DNA from: Nocardioides sp. QY071
GTDB taxonomy: Bacteria; Actinomycetota; Actinomycetes; Propionibacteriales; Nocardioidaceae
Length of the DNA: 64,000 nt
Assembly (NCBI RefSeq): GCF_029961765.1
Contig: NZ_CP124681.1
Location: 2,480,001-2,544,000, forward strand
Direction of reading: 5' to 3'
Made by a program: the position numbers and the translations under genes. Below the pieces are notes generated by a model. It saw only the letters and a list, made by a program, of their open reading frames with translations. It was not told where the DNA came from and did no database searches. Shown piece by piece: positions 32,101 to 41,778 of this stretch (within the stretch, counting starts at the first letter, position 1; each line of letters starts with the position of its first letter).

Positions 32101-32467
32101 CTTCCGCGAGACCCTGGCCGCCGCCGGCATCAAGGCGGTCGGCGAGCTGCCGACCACCGAGGCGGGACGCCGCGTGCACGTCGCCGGCCTGGTCACCCAC
32201 CGCCAGCGGCCGGGCACCGCCGGCGGGATCACCTTCCTCAACCTCGAGGACGAGACCGGGATGCTCAACGTGGTCTGCTCACAGGGCGTGATGCGCGCCC
32301 ACCGGCAGGCCGCCCGCAACCGGGTCGCCGTCGTGATCCGCGGGATGGTCGAGCGCCAGGACGGCGTCACCAACCTCGTCGCCGACCGGGTCGAGCCGCT
32401 CGACGCCGTCCTGCCCGGTGCGGGCGACGCGCTGCAGGCGCGGCAGTCCTCACGGGACTTCCGGTGA
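29162..32467 (+). CDS. dnaE2: DnaE2, error-prone DNA polymerase III alpha homologue
   Basis: A 1101-residue C-family polymerase that carries out SOS mutagenesis with ImuA' and ImuB. An N-terminal extension is followed by the PHP domain (YAELHCHSHFSFLDGASSP), the palm with the catalytic acidic cluster EEPDIDVDFDSDRREEVIQW, the HhH region and a C-terminal OB fold (VHVAGLVTHRQRPGTAGGIT, FLNLEDETGMLNVV). The beta-binding tail of replicative DnaE1 is missing, as is usual. The ATG is 13 bp past the LexA box with no Shine-Dalgarno sequence, hinting at a leaderless or very short-leader transcript. Confidence 0.93.
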   Translation: MGWNNPPVPWSELERRLSGRAPALEAPVSRRKRPRVEPDEVVRPTASTPYAELHCHSHFSFLDGASSPGDLVKEAVRLGLDALALTDHDGFAGAPLFAEAGADYELRTVYGAELTLDVHRSQNGIPDPEGSHLLVLARGVEGYHRLSGAITEAGLRAPEKGSPAHDLDELAERGRGHWVVLTGCRKGTVRQALAAGGPAAAAGALDHLVDRFGREHVVVELTASDHPGGEEDNDLLARIADDRGLPVLATGNVHFAVPEKRRLAAAVAAVRARRSIAELDGWLDLSGGAHLRSGEEMLRRFAHRPDAVRRSVALAGELAFDLRKASPRLPKQGIPEGRTPGEHLRDLLERGFAERYAHEPHAEAARQRVEAEMKVILEKDFAGYFIIVHDIVAFAREQRILCQGRGSAASSAVCYALGITAIDSVFYNLPFERFISQHREEEPDIDVDFDSDRREEVIQWVYDTYGRRNAAQVCNVISYRPRMAVRDAAKALGHSTGQQDAWSKQVDSWGSDIEKDLGIPDPVVALAEELIGAPRHLGIHSGGMVLTERPIGEVCPIEKARMDKRTVLQWDKDGCESMGLVKFDLLGLGMLGALDHMIRLVAEHLGQEWTLATLPKEEPEVYEMLGRADSIGVFQVESRAQIGTLPRLKPERFYELAIEIALIRPGPIQGGAVHPYIRRKTGREKVTYPHPLLEPILDRTLGVPLFQEQLMQMAVALGDCSPDDADLLRRAMGSKRGIERIEKVKDKLYSGMARKGITGDAADAIYVQVLSFAGFGFAESHALSFALLVYASSWFKLHYPAAFLAGLLRNQPMGFYSPQSLVADARRHGVVVLPPDLATSEVQAGLEPSGGECDDPLRYDGTLAVRLGLDAVKGIGSEVATRIVTARAEAPYADIRDLSRRAGLTQAQLEALATAGALDGFGLDRRQALWMAGYAEDSGQLPGSTPAPAPPTLPDMTPLEVTLADLWATRISTDVHPIQHFRETLAAAGIKAVGELPTTEAGRRVHVAGLVTHRQRPGTAGGITFLNLEDETGMLNVVCSQGVMRAHRQAARNRVAVVIRGMVERQDGVTNLVADRVEPLDAVLPGAGDALQARQSSRDFR

Positions 32468-32540
32468 GGCCGATTCGGGACAGGCCGAGGGCCTGCGGTA
32501 GTGTTCCGTTCGCTTCGGACGGTGATCCCGAACGGGGCTT

Positions 32541-32614
32541 CGGGCTGTAGCGCAGCTTGGTAGCGCACCTGACTGGGGGTCAGGGGGTCGCAGGTTCAAA
32601 TCCTGTCAGCCCGA
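32541..32614 (+). tRNA. tRNA-Pro (anticodon GGG)
   Basis: A full cloverleaf can be drawn: acceptor CGGGCTG (32541-32547) pairs with CAGCCCG (32607-32613), D-arm GCGC...GCGC, anticodon stem CCTGA/TCAGG around loop CTGGGGG with anticodon GGG, and T-arm GCAGG-TTCAAAT-CCTGT. The CCA end is not encoded. It reads CCC codons. No integrase gene is near this tRNA. Confidence 0.95.
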
Positions 32615-32621
32615 CCGAGAA

Positions 32622-32663
32622 AAACCGGCTCCGACCTGCATCGCCGTGGGTCGGAGCCGGTTT
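32622..32663. terminator. Rho-independent-type terminator after tRNA-Pro
   Basis: Arms AAACCGGCTCCGACC (32622-32636) and the exact complement (32649-32663) with a 12-base loop, closed by A and T tracts. It serves the tRNA and, from the other strand, the SPFH gene ending at 32682. Confidence 0.85.
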
Positions 32664-32681
32664 CGCATCTCCATGCACGGA

Positions 32682-33590
32682 TCAGCTCGCAGTCGGCCTG
32701 ATGCTCGCGGGCGCCGGGTGCGGCTCGGGTGCGTGTCCGGGCACCACGAGTCCGTCGGTCGAATGCCCGGTCCGGACCGGCAGGACCGGCACGACCTGAG
32801 TGTCTGTCATGGTGGACGCGGCCTGGGTCTCGCGACGCAGGAACTCGCCGAGGTCCGCGACGGTGCTCATCAGGGGCGCGGGGAACACGACCGTGGTGTT
32901 CTTGTCGACACCGATCTCGACCAGGCTCTGAAGGTTGCGCAGCTGCAGCGCCAGGGGGTGGTCCATCATCGTGTCGGACGCGTCGCCCAGAGCGGCCGCG
33001 GCGGCAGCCTCTCCCTCGGCCGCGATGATCTTCGCCCGCTTCTCGCGCTCGGCCTCGGCCTGCCGGGCCATCGCACGCTTCATGCTGTCCGGCAGCTGGA
33101 TGTCCTTGAGCTCGACGAGGGTGACCAGGACGCCCCACTCGTTGGTGGTGCGGTCCAGGATCTCGCGGATGCTCGCGTTGATCGCGTCCGTCTCCGACAG
33201 TGCCTGGTCCAAGGTGTGCTGGCCGACCACGTTGCGCAGGGTGGTCTGGGCGATCTGGTTGATCGCGGCCGCGACGTTCTCGATCGCCACCACCGACTTC
33301 ACGGCGTCGACGACGCGGAAGTAGGCGACTCCAGCCACGTCGATGCTCACGTTGTCCTTGGTGATGATCCCCTGGGACTGGATCGGCATGGTGACGATGC
33401 GGAGCGAGACCTTTCGCAGCCGGTCGACGACGGGAATGATGAGACGGAGCCCGGGCTCGCGCACGTGTTGCACCCGGCCGAGCCGGAACACGACGCCCTT
33501 CTCGTACTGGTTGACGATGCGCAACGCAGCGCCGAGCACGACCGCGAGCACGGCCAGGACGGCGATGACCGTCGTGAGGAAGGCATTCAT
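32682..33590 (-). CDS. SPFH/Band 7 (stomatin-prohibitin-like) protein
   Basis: 302 residues. One N-terminal membrane segment ([19 protein letters not shown]) is followed by the Band 7 domain: [41 protein letters not shown] and [21 protein letters not shown] charged helix ([21 protein letters not shown]) is typical of slipin oligomers. The last 50 residues are Pro-rich. ATG 33590 follows AAGGAG. It is divergent from narK and close to two DosR-like boxes, so it may share their control. Confidence 0.82.
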   Translation of the reverse strand: MNAFLTTVIAVLAVLAVVLGAALRIVNQYEKGVVFRLGRVQHVREPGLRLIIPVVDRLRKVSLRIVTMPIQSQGIITKDNVSIDVAGVAYFRVVDAVKSVVAIENVAAAINQIAQTTLRNVVGQHTLDQALSETDAINASIREILDRTTNEWGVLVTLVELKDIQLPDSMKRAMARQAEAEREKRAKIIAAEGEAAAAAALGDASDTMMDHPLALQLRNLQSLVEIGVDKNTTVVFPAPLMSTVADLGEFLRRETQAASTMTDTQVVPVLPVRTGHSTDGLVVPGHAPEPHPAPASIRPTAS

Positions 33591-33671
33591 CTGGAGTCTC
33601 CTTGACTGGGGAACACCTTCCACGGTGCTCCGTCCGGCCGAGGCCGCCCAGAGGCGAAGGGCACGGCGACC

Positions 33672-33685
33672 GGGACCTTGTGCTC
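33672..33685. promoter_or_regulatory. DosR/DevR-like box, narK promoter, site 1
   Basis: GGGACCTTGTGCTC resembles the other sites in this island (compare GGGACCTTGTGCCC before devR, read in reverse). It is 106 bp before narK and 81 bp before the divergent SPFH gene, and 35 bp (start to start) from site 2. Confidence 0.55.
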
Positions 33686-33706
33686 GCGCGCGGACGGGTC
33701 GACGTC

Positions 33707-33720
33707 GGGTACTTTGGCCC
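33707..33720. promoter_or_regulatory. DosR/DevR-like box, narK promoter, site 2
   Basis: GGGTACTTTGGCCC keeps the GGG...GGCCC frame of DosR sites and lies 71 bp before narK. Paired DosR boxes are usual at strongly hypoxia-induced mycobacterial promoters, including narK2. Confidence 0.6.
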
Positions 33721-33791
33721 TGTGGCTCGGGCGCCGCGCGCGTCAGGGTCGGACCATGGATCTGGGGATTGTGAGCGCCGAAGGGGCGTCG

Positions 33792-35039
33792 ATGACCACC
33801 ACGACCGGGGGAACCGACCAGGGCAGTCGTGTGCCGAGCACCGGCGCCACGCGATGGCTGATGCTGGGGGTGGCCACCCTCGGGTTCGTCGTGAACTTCT
33901 GGGCGTGGGCATTGCTGAGTCCACTCGGCCCGCTGTTCCGCGACACCGGGACGCTGGGCACGCTCAGTGAGTCCGACGTGTCGCTGCTGGTGGCGGTGCC
34001 GGTGGTGGTGGGCTCGCTCGGGCGGATCGTCGTCGGAGCGCTGACCGACCGGTTCGGTGGGCGGGTGATGTTCCCGCTGGTGTCGCTGGCGACCGTCGTG
34101 CCGGTGCTGTTCGTGGCCTTCGTGGCGCTCGACTCCTACGCCCTGCTGCTCGTCGGCGGCTTCTTCCTCGGCATCGGCGGCACCGCGTTCGCGGTCGGCG
34201 TGCCGTTCGTCAACGCGTGGTTCCCGCCGGAGAAGCGGGGGCTGGCGGTCGGCATCTTCGGCGCGGGCATGGGCGGTACGGCGATCAGCGCGCTCACCAC
34301 GGTGAAGCTGTACGACGGCCTCGGGCACCGCGCGCCCTTCCTGATCACCGCCGCGGCCCTGGCGGCGTACGGGATCCTGGCCTGGCTGGTGCTGCGCGAC
34401 GCGCCCGGCCGGAGCATCCCCACCACCCCGCTCGGCCAGCGACTGGCGGCCACCGCCCGGCTGCCGATCACCTGGCAGGCCTGCGTCCTCTACGCCGTCG
34501 CGTTCGGCGGGTACGTCGCGTTCTCGGTCTACCTGCCGGCGTACCTCAAGACCGCGCACGGCCTCACGCCTGCCGATGCTGCCAACCGGATGGCGGGCTT
34601 CGTCGTCGTGGCCGTGGTGATGCGGCCGGTCGGGGGCTGGCTGGCGGACCGGATCGGCGCGATCCAGGTGCTCGGCGTGGGCTTCGCGGTGGTCACCGTG
34701 TGCGCGGCGATCGCGGCAGGCACCCCGCCGCTCGAGGCCGGCGGCACGGTGGCCTTCCTCGCGATGGCGGCCGCACTCGGCATGGGCAGCGGTGCCACCT
34801 TCGCTCTGGTCGCCCAGGTCACCGAGCCCAGCCGGGTCGGTGGCGTCACCGGCCTGGTCGGCGCCGCGGGCGGGCTCGGCGGCTTCGTCCCCCCGCTCGT
34901 CATGGGCTACGTCTACGGCCGCACCGACTCCTACGCCATCGGCCTGTGGCTGCTCGCCGCGGCCGCGGCCGCCACTCTCGTGCTCACCTTCACCGTCGTC
35001 AGCCGGACCGTCGCCCAGCACAAGGAGAACGCCGTATGA
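33792..35039 (+). CDS. narK: NarK-type nitrate/nitrite transporter
   Basis: A 415-residue MFS carrier with 12 predicted membrane segments. It shows the MFS loop motif [19 protein letters not shown] and the nitrate-signature-like glycine-rich helices [24 protein letters not shown] (in part) and [20 protein letters not shown]. It imports nitrate and/or exports nitrite for the adjacent NarGHI. The start at 33792 has AAGGGG five bases upstream; an in-frame ATG at 33756 is possible. Its stop overlaps the narG start (ATGA), tying transport to reduction. Confidence 0.88.
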   Translation: MTTTTGGTDQGSRVPSTGATRWLMLGVATLGFVVNFWAWALLSPLGPLFRDTGTLGTLSESDVSLLVAVPVVVGSLGRIVVGALTDRFGGRVMFPLVSLATVVPVLFVAFVALDSYALLLVGGFFLGIGGTAFAVGVPFVNAWFPPEKRGLAVGIFGAGMGGTAISALTTVKLYDGLGHRAPFLITAAALAAYGILAWLVLRDAPGRSIPTTPLGQRLAATARLPITWQACVLYAVAFGGYVAFSVYLPAYLKTAHGLTPADAANRMAGFVVVAVVMRPVGGWLADRIGAIQVLGVGFAVVTVCAAIAAGTPPLEAGGTVAFLAMAAALGMGSGATFALVAQVTEPSRVGGVTGLVGAAGGLGGFVPPLVMGYVYGRTDSYAIGLWLLAAAAAATLVLTFTVVSRTVAQHKENAV

Positions 35040-38000
35040 CCGACCTCGAGTCCCGCCTGCAGCAGGTCGCGATCGGCTCCCGACGGTTCTTCACGAAGGC
35101 CGAGGTGAGTGACGACGACCGGGCCCTGTTCAAGCAAGGCGGACGCGAGGGCGACGTCTTCTACCGGGACCGCTGGAGCCACGACAAGGTCGTGCGCAGC
35201 ACCCACGGCGTCAACTGCACCGGCTCGTGCTCGTGGAAGGTCTACGTCAAGGACGGGATCATCACCTGGGAGGCGCAGCAGACCGACTACCCGAGCGCCG
35301 GCCCGGACCGTCCCGAGTACGAGCCCCGCGGCTGCCCCCGGGGCGCCGCGTTCTCCTGGTACACCTACAGTCCCACGCGCGTGCGCTACCCGTACGTCCG
35401 CGGGGTGCTGCTGGAGATGTTCCGCGCCGCCAAGCAGCAGTACGGCGACCCTGTGGTCGCGTGGGGATCGATCGTCCAGGACCCCGAGAAGGCCCGTGCC
35501 TACAAGCGCGCCCGCGGCAAGGGCGGGCTGGTCCGGGCCACGTGGGAGGAGGCCGCCGAGATCGTCGCGGCCGCCCACGTCTACACGGTCAAGCGCTGGG
35601 GACCGGACCGGATCGCCGGCTTCTCGCCGATCCCCGCGATGTCGCCGGTGTCCTACACCTCGGGCGCCCGGTTCCTCGAGCTCATCGGCGCGCCGATGCT
35701 CTCCTTCTACGACTGGTACGCCGACCTGCCCAACGCCTCGCCCCAGATGTTCGGCGACCAGACCGACGTACCGGAGTCGGGGGACTGGTGGGACGCGGGC
35801 TACCTGATCATGTGGGGCTCCAACGTCCCGCTGACCCGCACGCCCGACGCGCACTGGATGACCGAGGCGCGCTACCGCGGGCAGAAGGTGCTCGCGGTGG
35901 CCCCGGACTACGCCGAGAACGTGAAGTTCGCCGACGAGTGGGTCAGCCCCGCGCCCGGCACCGACGGCGCGCTGGCGATGGCGATGGGACACGTGGTGCT
36001 CAAGGAGTACTTCGTCGAGCAGCAGGTGCCCTTCTTCACCGACTACAACAAGCGCTACACCGACCTGCCCCACCTGGTCTGCCTGGACCCGGTTCCGACA
36101 AGCTCGACCACCGGTCAGGCGGCCTACCGCCCCGGCAAGTTCCTCGTCGCCGGCGACATCGACCACCCCGAGGGCGGCACCGAGAACACGCTGTGGAAGC
36201 CGGCGGTCCTCGACGCCACCACCGGCGAGGTGCGGATCCCACGGGGCTCGATCGGCCACCGCTACGGCGAGGAGGGGTTGGGGCACTGGAACCTCGAGCT
36301 CGGCGACCTCGACCCCGCCCTGAGCCTGTACGACGTCCGCGAGGAGGTCGTCGAGGTCGAGCTGCCACGCTTCGACGCCCCCGACGGCAAGGTCCGCCAC
36401 CACCGCCGTGGCGTCCCGGTCAAGCGCATCGGCGACCGGCTGGTGACCACGGTCCTCGACCTGATGCTCGCCCAGTACGGCGTCGCCCGCGACGGTCTGC
36501 CCGGCCAGTGGCCGGCGAGCGGCGACGATCCCGACGGCGTCGCCACGCCGGCGTGGCAGGAGCAGCACACCGGCGTGCCCGCGGCCCAGGTGCGCCGACT
36601 GGCACGCGAGTGGGCGCAGAACGCGATCGACACCCAGGGCCGCGGGATGATCCTGATGGGTGCGGGTGTCAACCACTGGTTCCACTCCGACCAGATCTAC
36701 CGCGCGATGCTGGTCCTGACCACGATCACCGGATGCCAGGGCCGCAACGGCGGCGGCTGGGCGCACTACGTCGGGCAGGAGAAGGTGCGCCCGATCATGG
36801 GCTTCCAGCACCTCGCGTTCGCCCTCGACTGGCACCGCCCGCCGCGGCACATGAACCAGACCGCGTACTGGTACGTGAACACCAGCCAGTACCGCTACGA
36901 CACGTTCAGCGCCGACGACCTCGACGCCGGCACCGGCATCTTCGAGGGCAAGACCGTGATGGACCTGCTTGCCCAGTCGGTCCGGCTGGGCTGGAGCCCG
37001 AGCTACCCGACCTTCGACCGCAGCTCACTGGCCCTGGCCGACGACGCGGCGGGTGCCGGCATGGAGGTGCCGGCGTACGTCGCCCGCGAGCTCAAGGAGG
37101 GCCGGCTGCGGTTCGCCGTCGAGGACCCCGAGCACGAGGACAACCACCCGCGGATCCTGTCGCTGTGGCGCTCCAACCTGCTGGGCTCCTCGGCCAAGGG
37201 CAACGAGTACTTCCTGCGCCACCTGCTCGGCACCGACAGCGCCGCCACCGCGAAGGAGGCGCCACCCGAGCTGCGGCCGAAGGACGTCGTGTGGGCCGAG
37301 CAGGCGGCCGAGGGCCGGCTCGACCTGCTCACCACGATCGACTTCCGGATGACGAGCAGCACGGTGCTCAGCGACGTCGTGCTGCCGGCGGCGACCTGGT
37401 ACGAGAAGCACGACCTGTCGACGACCGACATGCACCCCTTCGTCCACTCGTTCAACCCGGCGATCCCGCCGCCGTGGCAGACCAAGTCGGACTGGGACAC
37501 CTGGAAGCTGATCGCCCAGCGGTTCTCCGAGATGGCGGTCGACCACCTCGGCACCCGGCGTGACGTGGTCGCCAAGCCGCTGTGGCACGACACCCCCGAG
37601 GCGATGGCCAGCGAGCACGGCGTCGTCCAGGACTGGAGGGCGGGGGAGTGCGAGCCCGTGCCCGGCAAGACGATGCCGGTCATCGTGGTCGCCGAGCGCG
37701 ACTACACCGCCATCCACGAGAAGATGACGACGATCGGGCCGCTGCTCGAGAAGGTCGGCATGACGACCAAGGGCGTCCTGTACGACGTACGGCGCGAGGT
37801 CGACCTGTTGCGTCAACGGCACGGCACCGCGCAGACGGGTGCGGGTGCCGGCCAGCCGAGGGTCGAGACCGACGTGCAGATGGCCGACTCGATCCTGCAC
37901 CTGGCGGGCGTCTCCAACGGACACCTGGCCACCCAGGGATTCCGGTTCCTGGAGAAGCGCACCGGCACGAAGCTCGCCGACCTCGCCGCCGAGCACGAGG

Positions 38001-38731
38001 GCAAGCAGATCACCTTCCGCGACACCCAGGCCGCACCGGTGCCGGTGATCACCTCGCCGGAGTGGTCGGGCTCGGAGTCGGGCGGGCGGCGCTACAGCCC
38101 GTTCACCATCAACATCGAGCGGCACAAGCCGTTCCACACGCTCACCGGACGCCAGCAGTTCTACGTCGACCACGACTGGTTCCTCGGGATGGGCGAGATG
38201 CTGCCCGTCTACCGACCACCGCTCAACATGACGACGCTGTTCGGGGAGGCGCCGATCGGCGAGCGGAACGAGCTGGGCGTCTCGGTGCGCTACCTGACGC
38301 CCCACAACAAGTGGTCGATCCACAGCGAGTACCAGGACAACCTGTTCATGCTCTCCCTGTCGCGCGGCGGCCAGTCGGTGTGGGTCTCCGACCGGGACGC
38401 CGCGAAGATCGGGATCCGCGACAACGACTGGATCGAGATGGTCAACCGCAACGGCGTCGTCGCGGCCCGCGCGATCGTCAGCCACCGGATGCCGGAGGGC
38501 ACGGTCTACATGCACCACGCCCAGGACCGGCTGATCGACGTACCGCTGACCGAGCGCGACCGCAAGCGCGGCGGCATCCACAACAGCCTCACCCGGATCC
38601 TGATGAAGCCCAACCACATCGTCGGGGGCTATGCCCAGCTGGCGTACTTCTTCAACTACATCGGCCCGATCGGCAACAACCGCGACGAGGTCACGATGAT
38701 CCGCAAGCGGACCGCGGAGGTGGAGTACTGA
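35036..38731 (+). CDS. narG: NarG, respiratory nitrate reductase alpha subunit
   Basis: A 1231-residue molybdenum bis-MGD subunit that reduces nitrate to nitrite on the cytoplasmic face. The N-terminal [4Fe-4S] ligands are in [15 protein letters not shown] (His-Cys-Cys type), followed by [20 protein letters not shown]. The C-terminal MGD domain ends with [19 protein letters not shown]. There is an insertion around residues 352-359 (VPTSSTTG) coded by a copy of the 22-bp repeat also found in fadE31; standard NarG runs directly from the LD strand into the YRPGKFL segment. The enzyme may still work, because the site is a loop. Confidence 0.95.
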   Translation: MTDLESRLQQVAIGSRRFFTKAEVSDDDRALFKQGGREGDVFYRDRWSHDKVVRSTHGVNCTGSCSWKVYVKDGIITWEAQQTDYPSAGPDRPEYEPRGCPRGAAFSWYTYSPTRVRYPYVRGVLLEMFRAAKQQYGDPVVAWGSIVQDPEKARAYKRARGKGGLVRATWEEAAEIVAAAHVYTVKRWGPDRIAGFSPIPAMSPVSYTSGARFLELIGAPMLSFYDWYADLPNASPQMFGDQTDVPESGDWWDAGYLIMWGSNVPLTRTPDAHWMTEARYRGQKVLAVAPDYAENVKFADEWVSPAPGTDGALAMAMGHVVLKEYFVEQQVPFFTDYNKRYTDLPHLVCLDPVPTSSTTGQAAYRPGKFLVAGDIDHPEGGTENTLWKPAVLDATTGEVRIPRGSIGHRYGEEGLGHWNLELGDLDPALSLYDVREEVVEVELPRFDAPDGKVRHHRRGVPVKRIGDRLVTTVLDLMLAQYGVARDGLPGQWPASGDDPDGVATPAWQEQHTGVPAAQVRRLAREWAQNAIDTQGRGMILMGAGVNHWFHSDQIYRAMLVLTTITGCQGRNGGGWAHYVGQEKVRPIMGFQHLAFALDWHRPPRHMNQTAYWYVNTSQYRYDTFSADDLDAGTGIFEGKTVMDLLAQSVRLGWSPSYPTFDRSSLALADDAAGAGMEVPAYVARELKEGRLRFAVEDPEHEDNHPRILSLWRSNLLGSSAKGNEYFLRHLLGTDSAATAKEAPPELRPKDVVWAEQAAEGRLDLLTTIDFRMTSSTVLSDVVLPAATWYEKHDLSTTDMHPFVHSFNPAIPPPWQTKSDWDTWKLIAQRFSEMAVDHLGTRRDVVAKPLWHDTPEAMASEHGVVQDWRAGECEPVPGKTMPVIVVAERDYTAIHEKMTTIGPLLEKVGMTTKGVLYDVRREVDLLRQRHGTAQTGAGAGQPRVETDVQMADSILHLAGVSNGHLATQGFRFLEKRTGTKLADLAAEHEGKQITFRDTQAAPVPVITSPEWSGSESGGRRYSPFTINIERHKPFHTLTGRQQFYVDHDWFLGMGEMLPVYRPPLNMTTLFGEAPIGERNELGVSVRYLTPHNKWSIHSEYQDNLFMLSLSRGGQSVWVSDRDAAKIGIRDNDWIEMVNRNGVVAARAIVSHRMPEGTVYMHHAQDRLIDVPLTERDRKRGGIHNSLTRILMKPNHIVGGYAQLAYFFNYIGPIGNNRDEVTMIRKRTAEVEY
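36091..36112 (+). repeat. 22-bp dispersed repeat, copy 2 (inside narG)
   Basis: It begins GGTTCCGACAAGCTC and ends GACCACC, differing from the fadE31 copy at two of 22 bases. It is read in the same frame as there, giving VPTSSTTG. Both hosts therefore received the element on the sense strand in the one frame that lacks stops and codes small polar residues. Confidence 0.65.
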
Positions 38732-38732
38732 C

Positions 38733-40397
38733 ATGCGCGTCATGGCTCAGATGGCGATGGTGATGAACCTCGACAAGTGCATCGGCTGCCACACCTGCTC
38801 GGTCACCTGCAAGCAGGCGTGGACCAACCGCACCGGCACGGATTACGTCTGGTTCAACAACGTGGAGACCCGCCCCGGGCTGGGCTATCCGCGCACCTAC
38901 GAGGACCAGGGGGAATGGCGCGGCGGCTGGATCCGCAAGCCCAACGGGCGGCTCGCGCTGCGCGCGGGCGGCCGGTTCAAGAAGCTGCTCACCATCTTCT
39001 CCAACCCGAAGCTGCCCTCCATCGAGGACTACTACGAACCCTGGACCTACGACTACGACAACCTGCTCAGCTCGCCGCAGAGCGACAACTTCCCTGTGGC
39101 GCGGCCCAAGAGCCTGCTGTCCGGCAAGAACATGAACGTCGAGTGGTCGGCCAACTGGGATGACGACCTCGGCGGCTCCCAGGAGCACGCCGCGCGCGAT
39201 GTCATGATCCGGGGCATCGAGGACAAGGTGAAGATGGAGTTCGAGCAGACCTTCATGTTCTACCTGCCCCGCATCTGCGAGCACTGCCTCAACCCGTCGT
39301 GTGCGGCGTCCTGCCCGTCCGGAGCGATCTACAAGCGCTCCGAGGACGGCATCGTGCTCGTCGACCAGGACCGCTGCCGCGGCTGGCGCATGTGCGTGTC
39401 GGGCTGTCCCTACAAGAAGGTCTACTTCAACCACAAGACCGGCAAGGCCGAGAAGTGCACCTTCTGCTACCCGCGCGTCGAGGTCGGCATCCCGACCGTC
39501 TGCTCCGAGACCTGCGTGGGCCGGCTGCGCTATCTCGGCCTGGTCCTCTACGACGCCGACAAGGTGCTCGAGGCGGCCAGCATCGAGGACGAGCACGCGC
39601 TCTACGACGCGCAGCGGGCCTGCTTCCTCGACCCGCACGACCCGGCGGTCCGCGCGGCTGCGGAGAAGGCCGGCATCCCCGGCGACTGGATCGAGGCGGC
39701 CGCCAAGTCGCCGGTGTGGCGGCTGATCAACGACTACGAGGTCGCCCTCCCGCTGCATCCGGAGTACCGCACCATGCCGATGGTCTGGTACATCCCGCCG
39801 CTCTCGCCGGTCGTCGACGCGGTCAAGGAGACCGGCGAGGACGCAGAGGACCGGGGCAACCTGTTCGCCGCGATCGACACCCTGCGCATCCCGGTCGAGT
39901 ATCTCGCCAACCTGTTCACCGCCGGTGACACGGCCCCCGTCGACCGGGTGCTGCGCAAGCTCGCGGCGATGCGCTCCTACATGCGGGACATCAACCTGGG
40001 CCGCGATCCCGACGACGCGATCCCGGCCGCGGTCGGGATGACCGGGGAGCAGATCTACGAGATGTTCCGGCTGCTCGCGATCGCGAAGTACGACGAGCGC
40101 TATGTCATCCCGCCCGCGCACGCCGAGCAGGCGCACGCGCTGGAGGAGCTGGCCACCGACTGCCCGGTGTCGGAGTACGGCGGTGGGCAGCGGGACCTGT
40201 TCGGCGAGGGCTCCGGCTATCCGACGCCGGTCGCGGTGGAGAACTTCCGGATGCTCCAGGAGCGCCAGACCAGCGACACCTTCGCCGCGCCCGACGACAA
40301 GGGGGCACGGGTCAACCTGCTCAACTGGGACGGCAAGGGCGTGCCCGACGGGCTGTTCCCGCCCCGTGCCGACGGCTCCGAGGAGGAGGCCTCGTGA
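38733..40397 (+). CDS. narH: NarH, nitrate reductase beta (Fe-S) subunit
   Basis: A 554-residue electron-transfer subunit with four cysteine groups: KCIGCHTCSVTCKQAW, CEHCLNPSCAASCPSGAI, CRGWRMCVSGCPYKK and KCTFCYPR. The Trp in CRGWRMC replaces a cysteine, so that cluster is [3Fe-4S], as in NarH of E. coli; the others are [4Fe-4S]. It passes electrons from NarI hemes to NarG. It follows narG by one base and overlaps narJ (GTGA). MRVMAQMAMVMNLDKC could start at any of three Met codons. Confidence 0.95.
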   Translation: MRVMAQMAMVMNLDKCIGCHTCSVTCKQAWTNRTGTDYVWFNNVETRPGLGYPRTYEDQGEWRGGWIRKPNGRLALRAGGRFKKLLTIFSNPKLPSIEDYYEPWTYDYDNLLSSPQSDNFPVARPKSLLSGKNMNVEWSANWDDDLGGSQEHAARDVMIRGIEDKVKMEFEQTFMFYLPRICEHCLNPSCAASCPSGAIYKRSEDGIVLVDQDRCRGWRMCVSGCPYKKVYFNHKTGKAEKCTFCYPRVEVGIPTVCSETCVGRLRYLGLVLYDADKVLEAASIEDEHALYDAQRACFLDPHDPAVRAAAEKAGIPGDWIEAAAKSPVWRLINDYEVALPLHPEYRTMPMVWYIPPLSPVVDAVKETGEDAEDRGNLFAAIDTLRIPVEYLANLFTAGDTAPVDRVLRKLAAMRSYMRDINLGRDPDDAIPAAVGMTGEQIYEMFRLLAIAKYDERYVIPPAHAEQAHALEELATDCPVSEYGGGQRDLFGEGSGYPTPVAVENFRMLQERQTSDTFAAPDDKGARVNLLNWDGKGVPDGLFPPRADGSEEEAS

Positions 40398-41056
40398 GGC
40401 GCCGCCACCGTGTCGACGTACGCCCGGTGTGGGCGGCCTGCGCGGCCCTGCTCGACTACCCGACCCCCGCGCTGCTGGCGACGCTGGACGACATCGAGGC
40501 GCTGGTCCCAGCCGATCCCGATCTCGCCGGGCTGTTCGCCCACCTGCGCGGCAGCGGGCTCGGAGAGCTGCAGGCCGAGTACGTCGCGACCTTCGACCAC
40601 ACCCGCAAGTGCGCGCTGCACCTGACCTACTTCGCCTACGGCGACACCCGTCGTCGGGGGCAGGCCCTGCTGCGGTTCAAGGAGGCCTACCGTGCCGCGG
40701 GGGTGCGCTGGGACGAGGCGACCGGCGAGCTGCCCGACCACCTGTGCGCCGTGCTCCAGCTCGGCGCGACCGTCGACGTCGCGACCGCGACAGGGCTGCT
40801 CACCGACCATCGGGCCGGCCTGGAGATGCTGCGACTCGCGCTCGCCGGGTGGCGCAACGACGACGGTTCGACCGGGTCGCCGTGGGCCGGCGCCCTGGCC
40901 GCGGTGTGCCGCACGCTGCCGGAGCTGCGCGGGGACGAGGCGGACGCCGTACGTCGCCTGGTGGAGCAGGGGCCGCCGGCCGAGGAGGTCGGCCTCGACG
41001 GGTACGGCGCCGGCCCGGCGCTGATCGCGCCCGCGACTCTCGCGGTGAGGAGCTGA
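40394..41056 (+). CDS. narJ: NarJ, nitrate reductase assembly chaperone
   Basis: A 220-residue helical chaperone of the TorD/NarJ type. It binds apo-NarG and helps insert the molybdenum cofactor; it is not part of the final enzyme. The family signature is TFDHTRKCALHLTYFAYGDTRRRG near residue 70, with WAACAALLDYPTP at the start. The start overlaps the narH stop, and the stop is one base before narI. Confidence 0.9.
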   Translation: MRRRHRVDVRPVWAACAALLDYPTPALLATLDDIEALVPADPDLAGLFAHLRGSGLGELQAEYVATFDHTRKCALHLTYFAYGDTRRRGQALLRFKEAYRAAGVRWDEATGELPDHLCAVLQLGATVDVATATGLLTDHRAGLEMLRLALAGWRNDDGSTGSPWAGALAAVCRTLPELRGDEADAVRRLVEQGPPAEEVGLDGYGAGPALIAPATLAVRS

Positions 41057-41057
41057 G

Positions 41058-41774
41058 GTGGACGTCTTCCTCTGGGTGATCGTGCCCTACCTGTGCCTGG
41101 CGACCTTCGTGGTCGGCCACGTGTGGCGCTACCGCTACGACAAGTTCGGCTGGACGACCCGCTCCTCACAGCTCTACGAGAACCGGCTGCTGCGCCTCGG
41201 CTCGCCCCTGTTCCACTTCGGGATGCTGGGCGTGGTCGGCGGACACGTGATCGGGCTGCTGGTGCCGCGTGCCTGGACCGACGCGATCGGGATCGGCGAC
41301 CACACCTACCACCTGGTCGCCGTCGCCGGTGGCCTCGTTGCCGGCGTGATGGCGCTGGCCGGCATGGCGATCCTGGTCTACCGCCGCCGTACCGTCGGTC
41401 CGGTCTTCTCGGCGACCACGCCGATGGACAAGGTGATGTACGCCTTCCTCGCCGCCGTGATCGTGCTGGGGATGTGGAACACGATCGCCGGGTCGATCTT
41501 CACCCTCGGCGGTGAGTACAACTACCGGGAGGGCGTCTCGGTCTGGTACCGATCGTTCCTCGCCTTCACCCCGGACGCCTCGCTCATGGCGCAGGCGCCG
41601 ATCGGCTTCAAGCTGCACGCCCTCGTGGCGTTCGGCCTGTTCGCGCTGTGGCCGTTCACCCGGCTGGTGCACGTGTTCAGCGCGCCTCTCGGCTACCTCA
41701 CCCGGCCCTACATCGTCTACCGCAGCCGCGACGCGCACGCCGGTCGGGCGACCCAGTGGAGCCCGCGGGCCTGA
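41058..41774 (+). CDS. narI: NarI, nitrate reductase gamma (cytochrome b) subunit
   Basis: A 238-residue membrane subunit with five hydrophobic segments. It oxidises menaquinol and passes electrons through two b hemes. Candidate heme ligands are His in SPLFHFGMLGVVGGHVIGLL, in the second segment, and in FKLHALVAFGLFALWPFTRLVH, in the last one. A short cytoplasmic tail follows. It ends four bases before the convergent flavodoxin-like gene. Last gene of narK-narGHJI. Confidence 0.93.
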   Translation: MDVFLWVIVPYLCLATFVVGHVWRYRYDKFGWTTRSSQLYENRLLRLGSPLFHFGMLGVVGGHVIGLLVPRAWTDAIGIGDHTYHLVAVAGGLVAGVMALAGMAILVYRRRTVGPVFSATTPMDKVMYAFLAAVIVLGMWNTIAGSIFTLGGEYNYREGVSVWYRSFLAFTPDASLMAQAPIGFKLHALVAFGLFALWPFTRLVHVFSAPLGYLTRPYIVYRSRDAHAGRATQWSPRA

Positions 41775-41778
41775 CGGA

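Noticed and set aside
28700..32200. Very long minus-strand open frame opposite dnaE2
   Set aside because: It has no recognisable domain, reads as the Arg/Leu/Asp-rich complement of dnaE2, and ends by joining the real PRC-barrel gene; a typical high-G+C shadow.
32541..32614. tRNA-Pro as the attachment site of an integrated element
   Set aside because: No integrase, no duplicated tRNA 3' end and no change in gene style were seen on either side.
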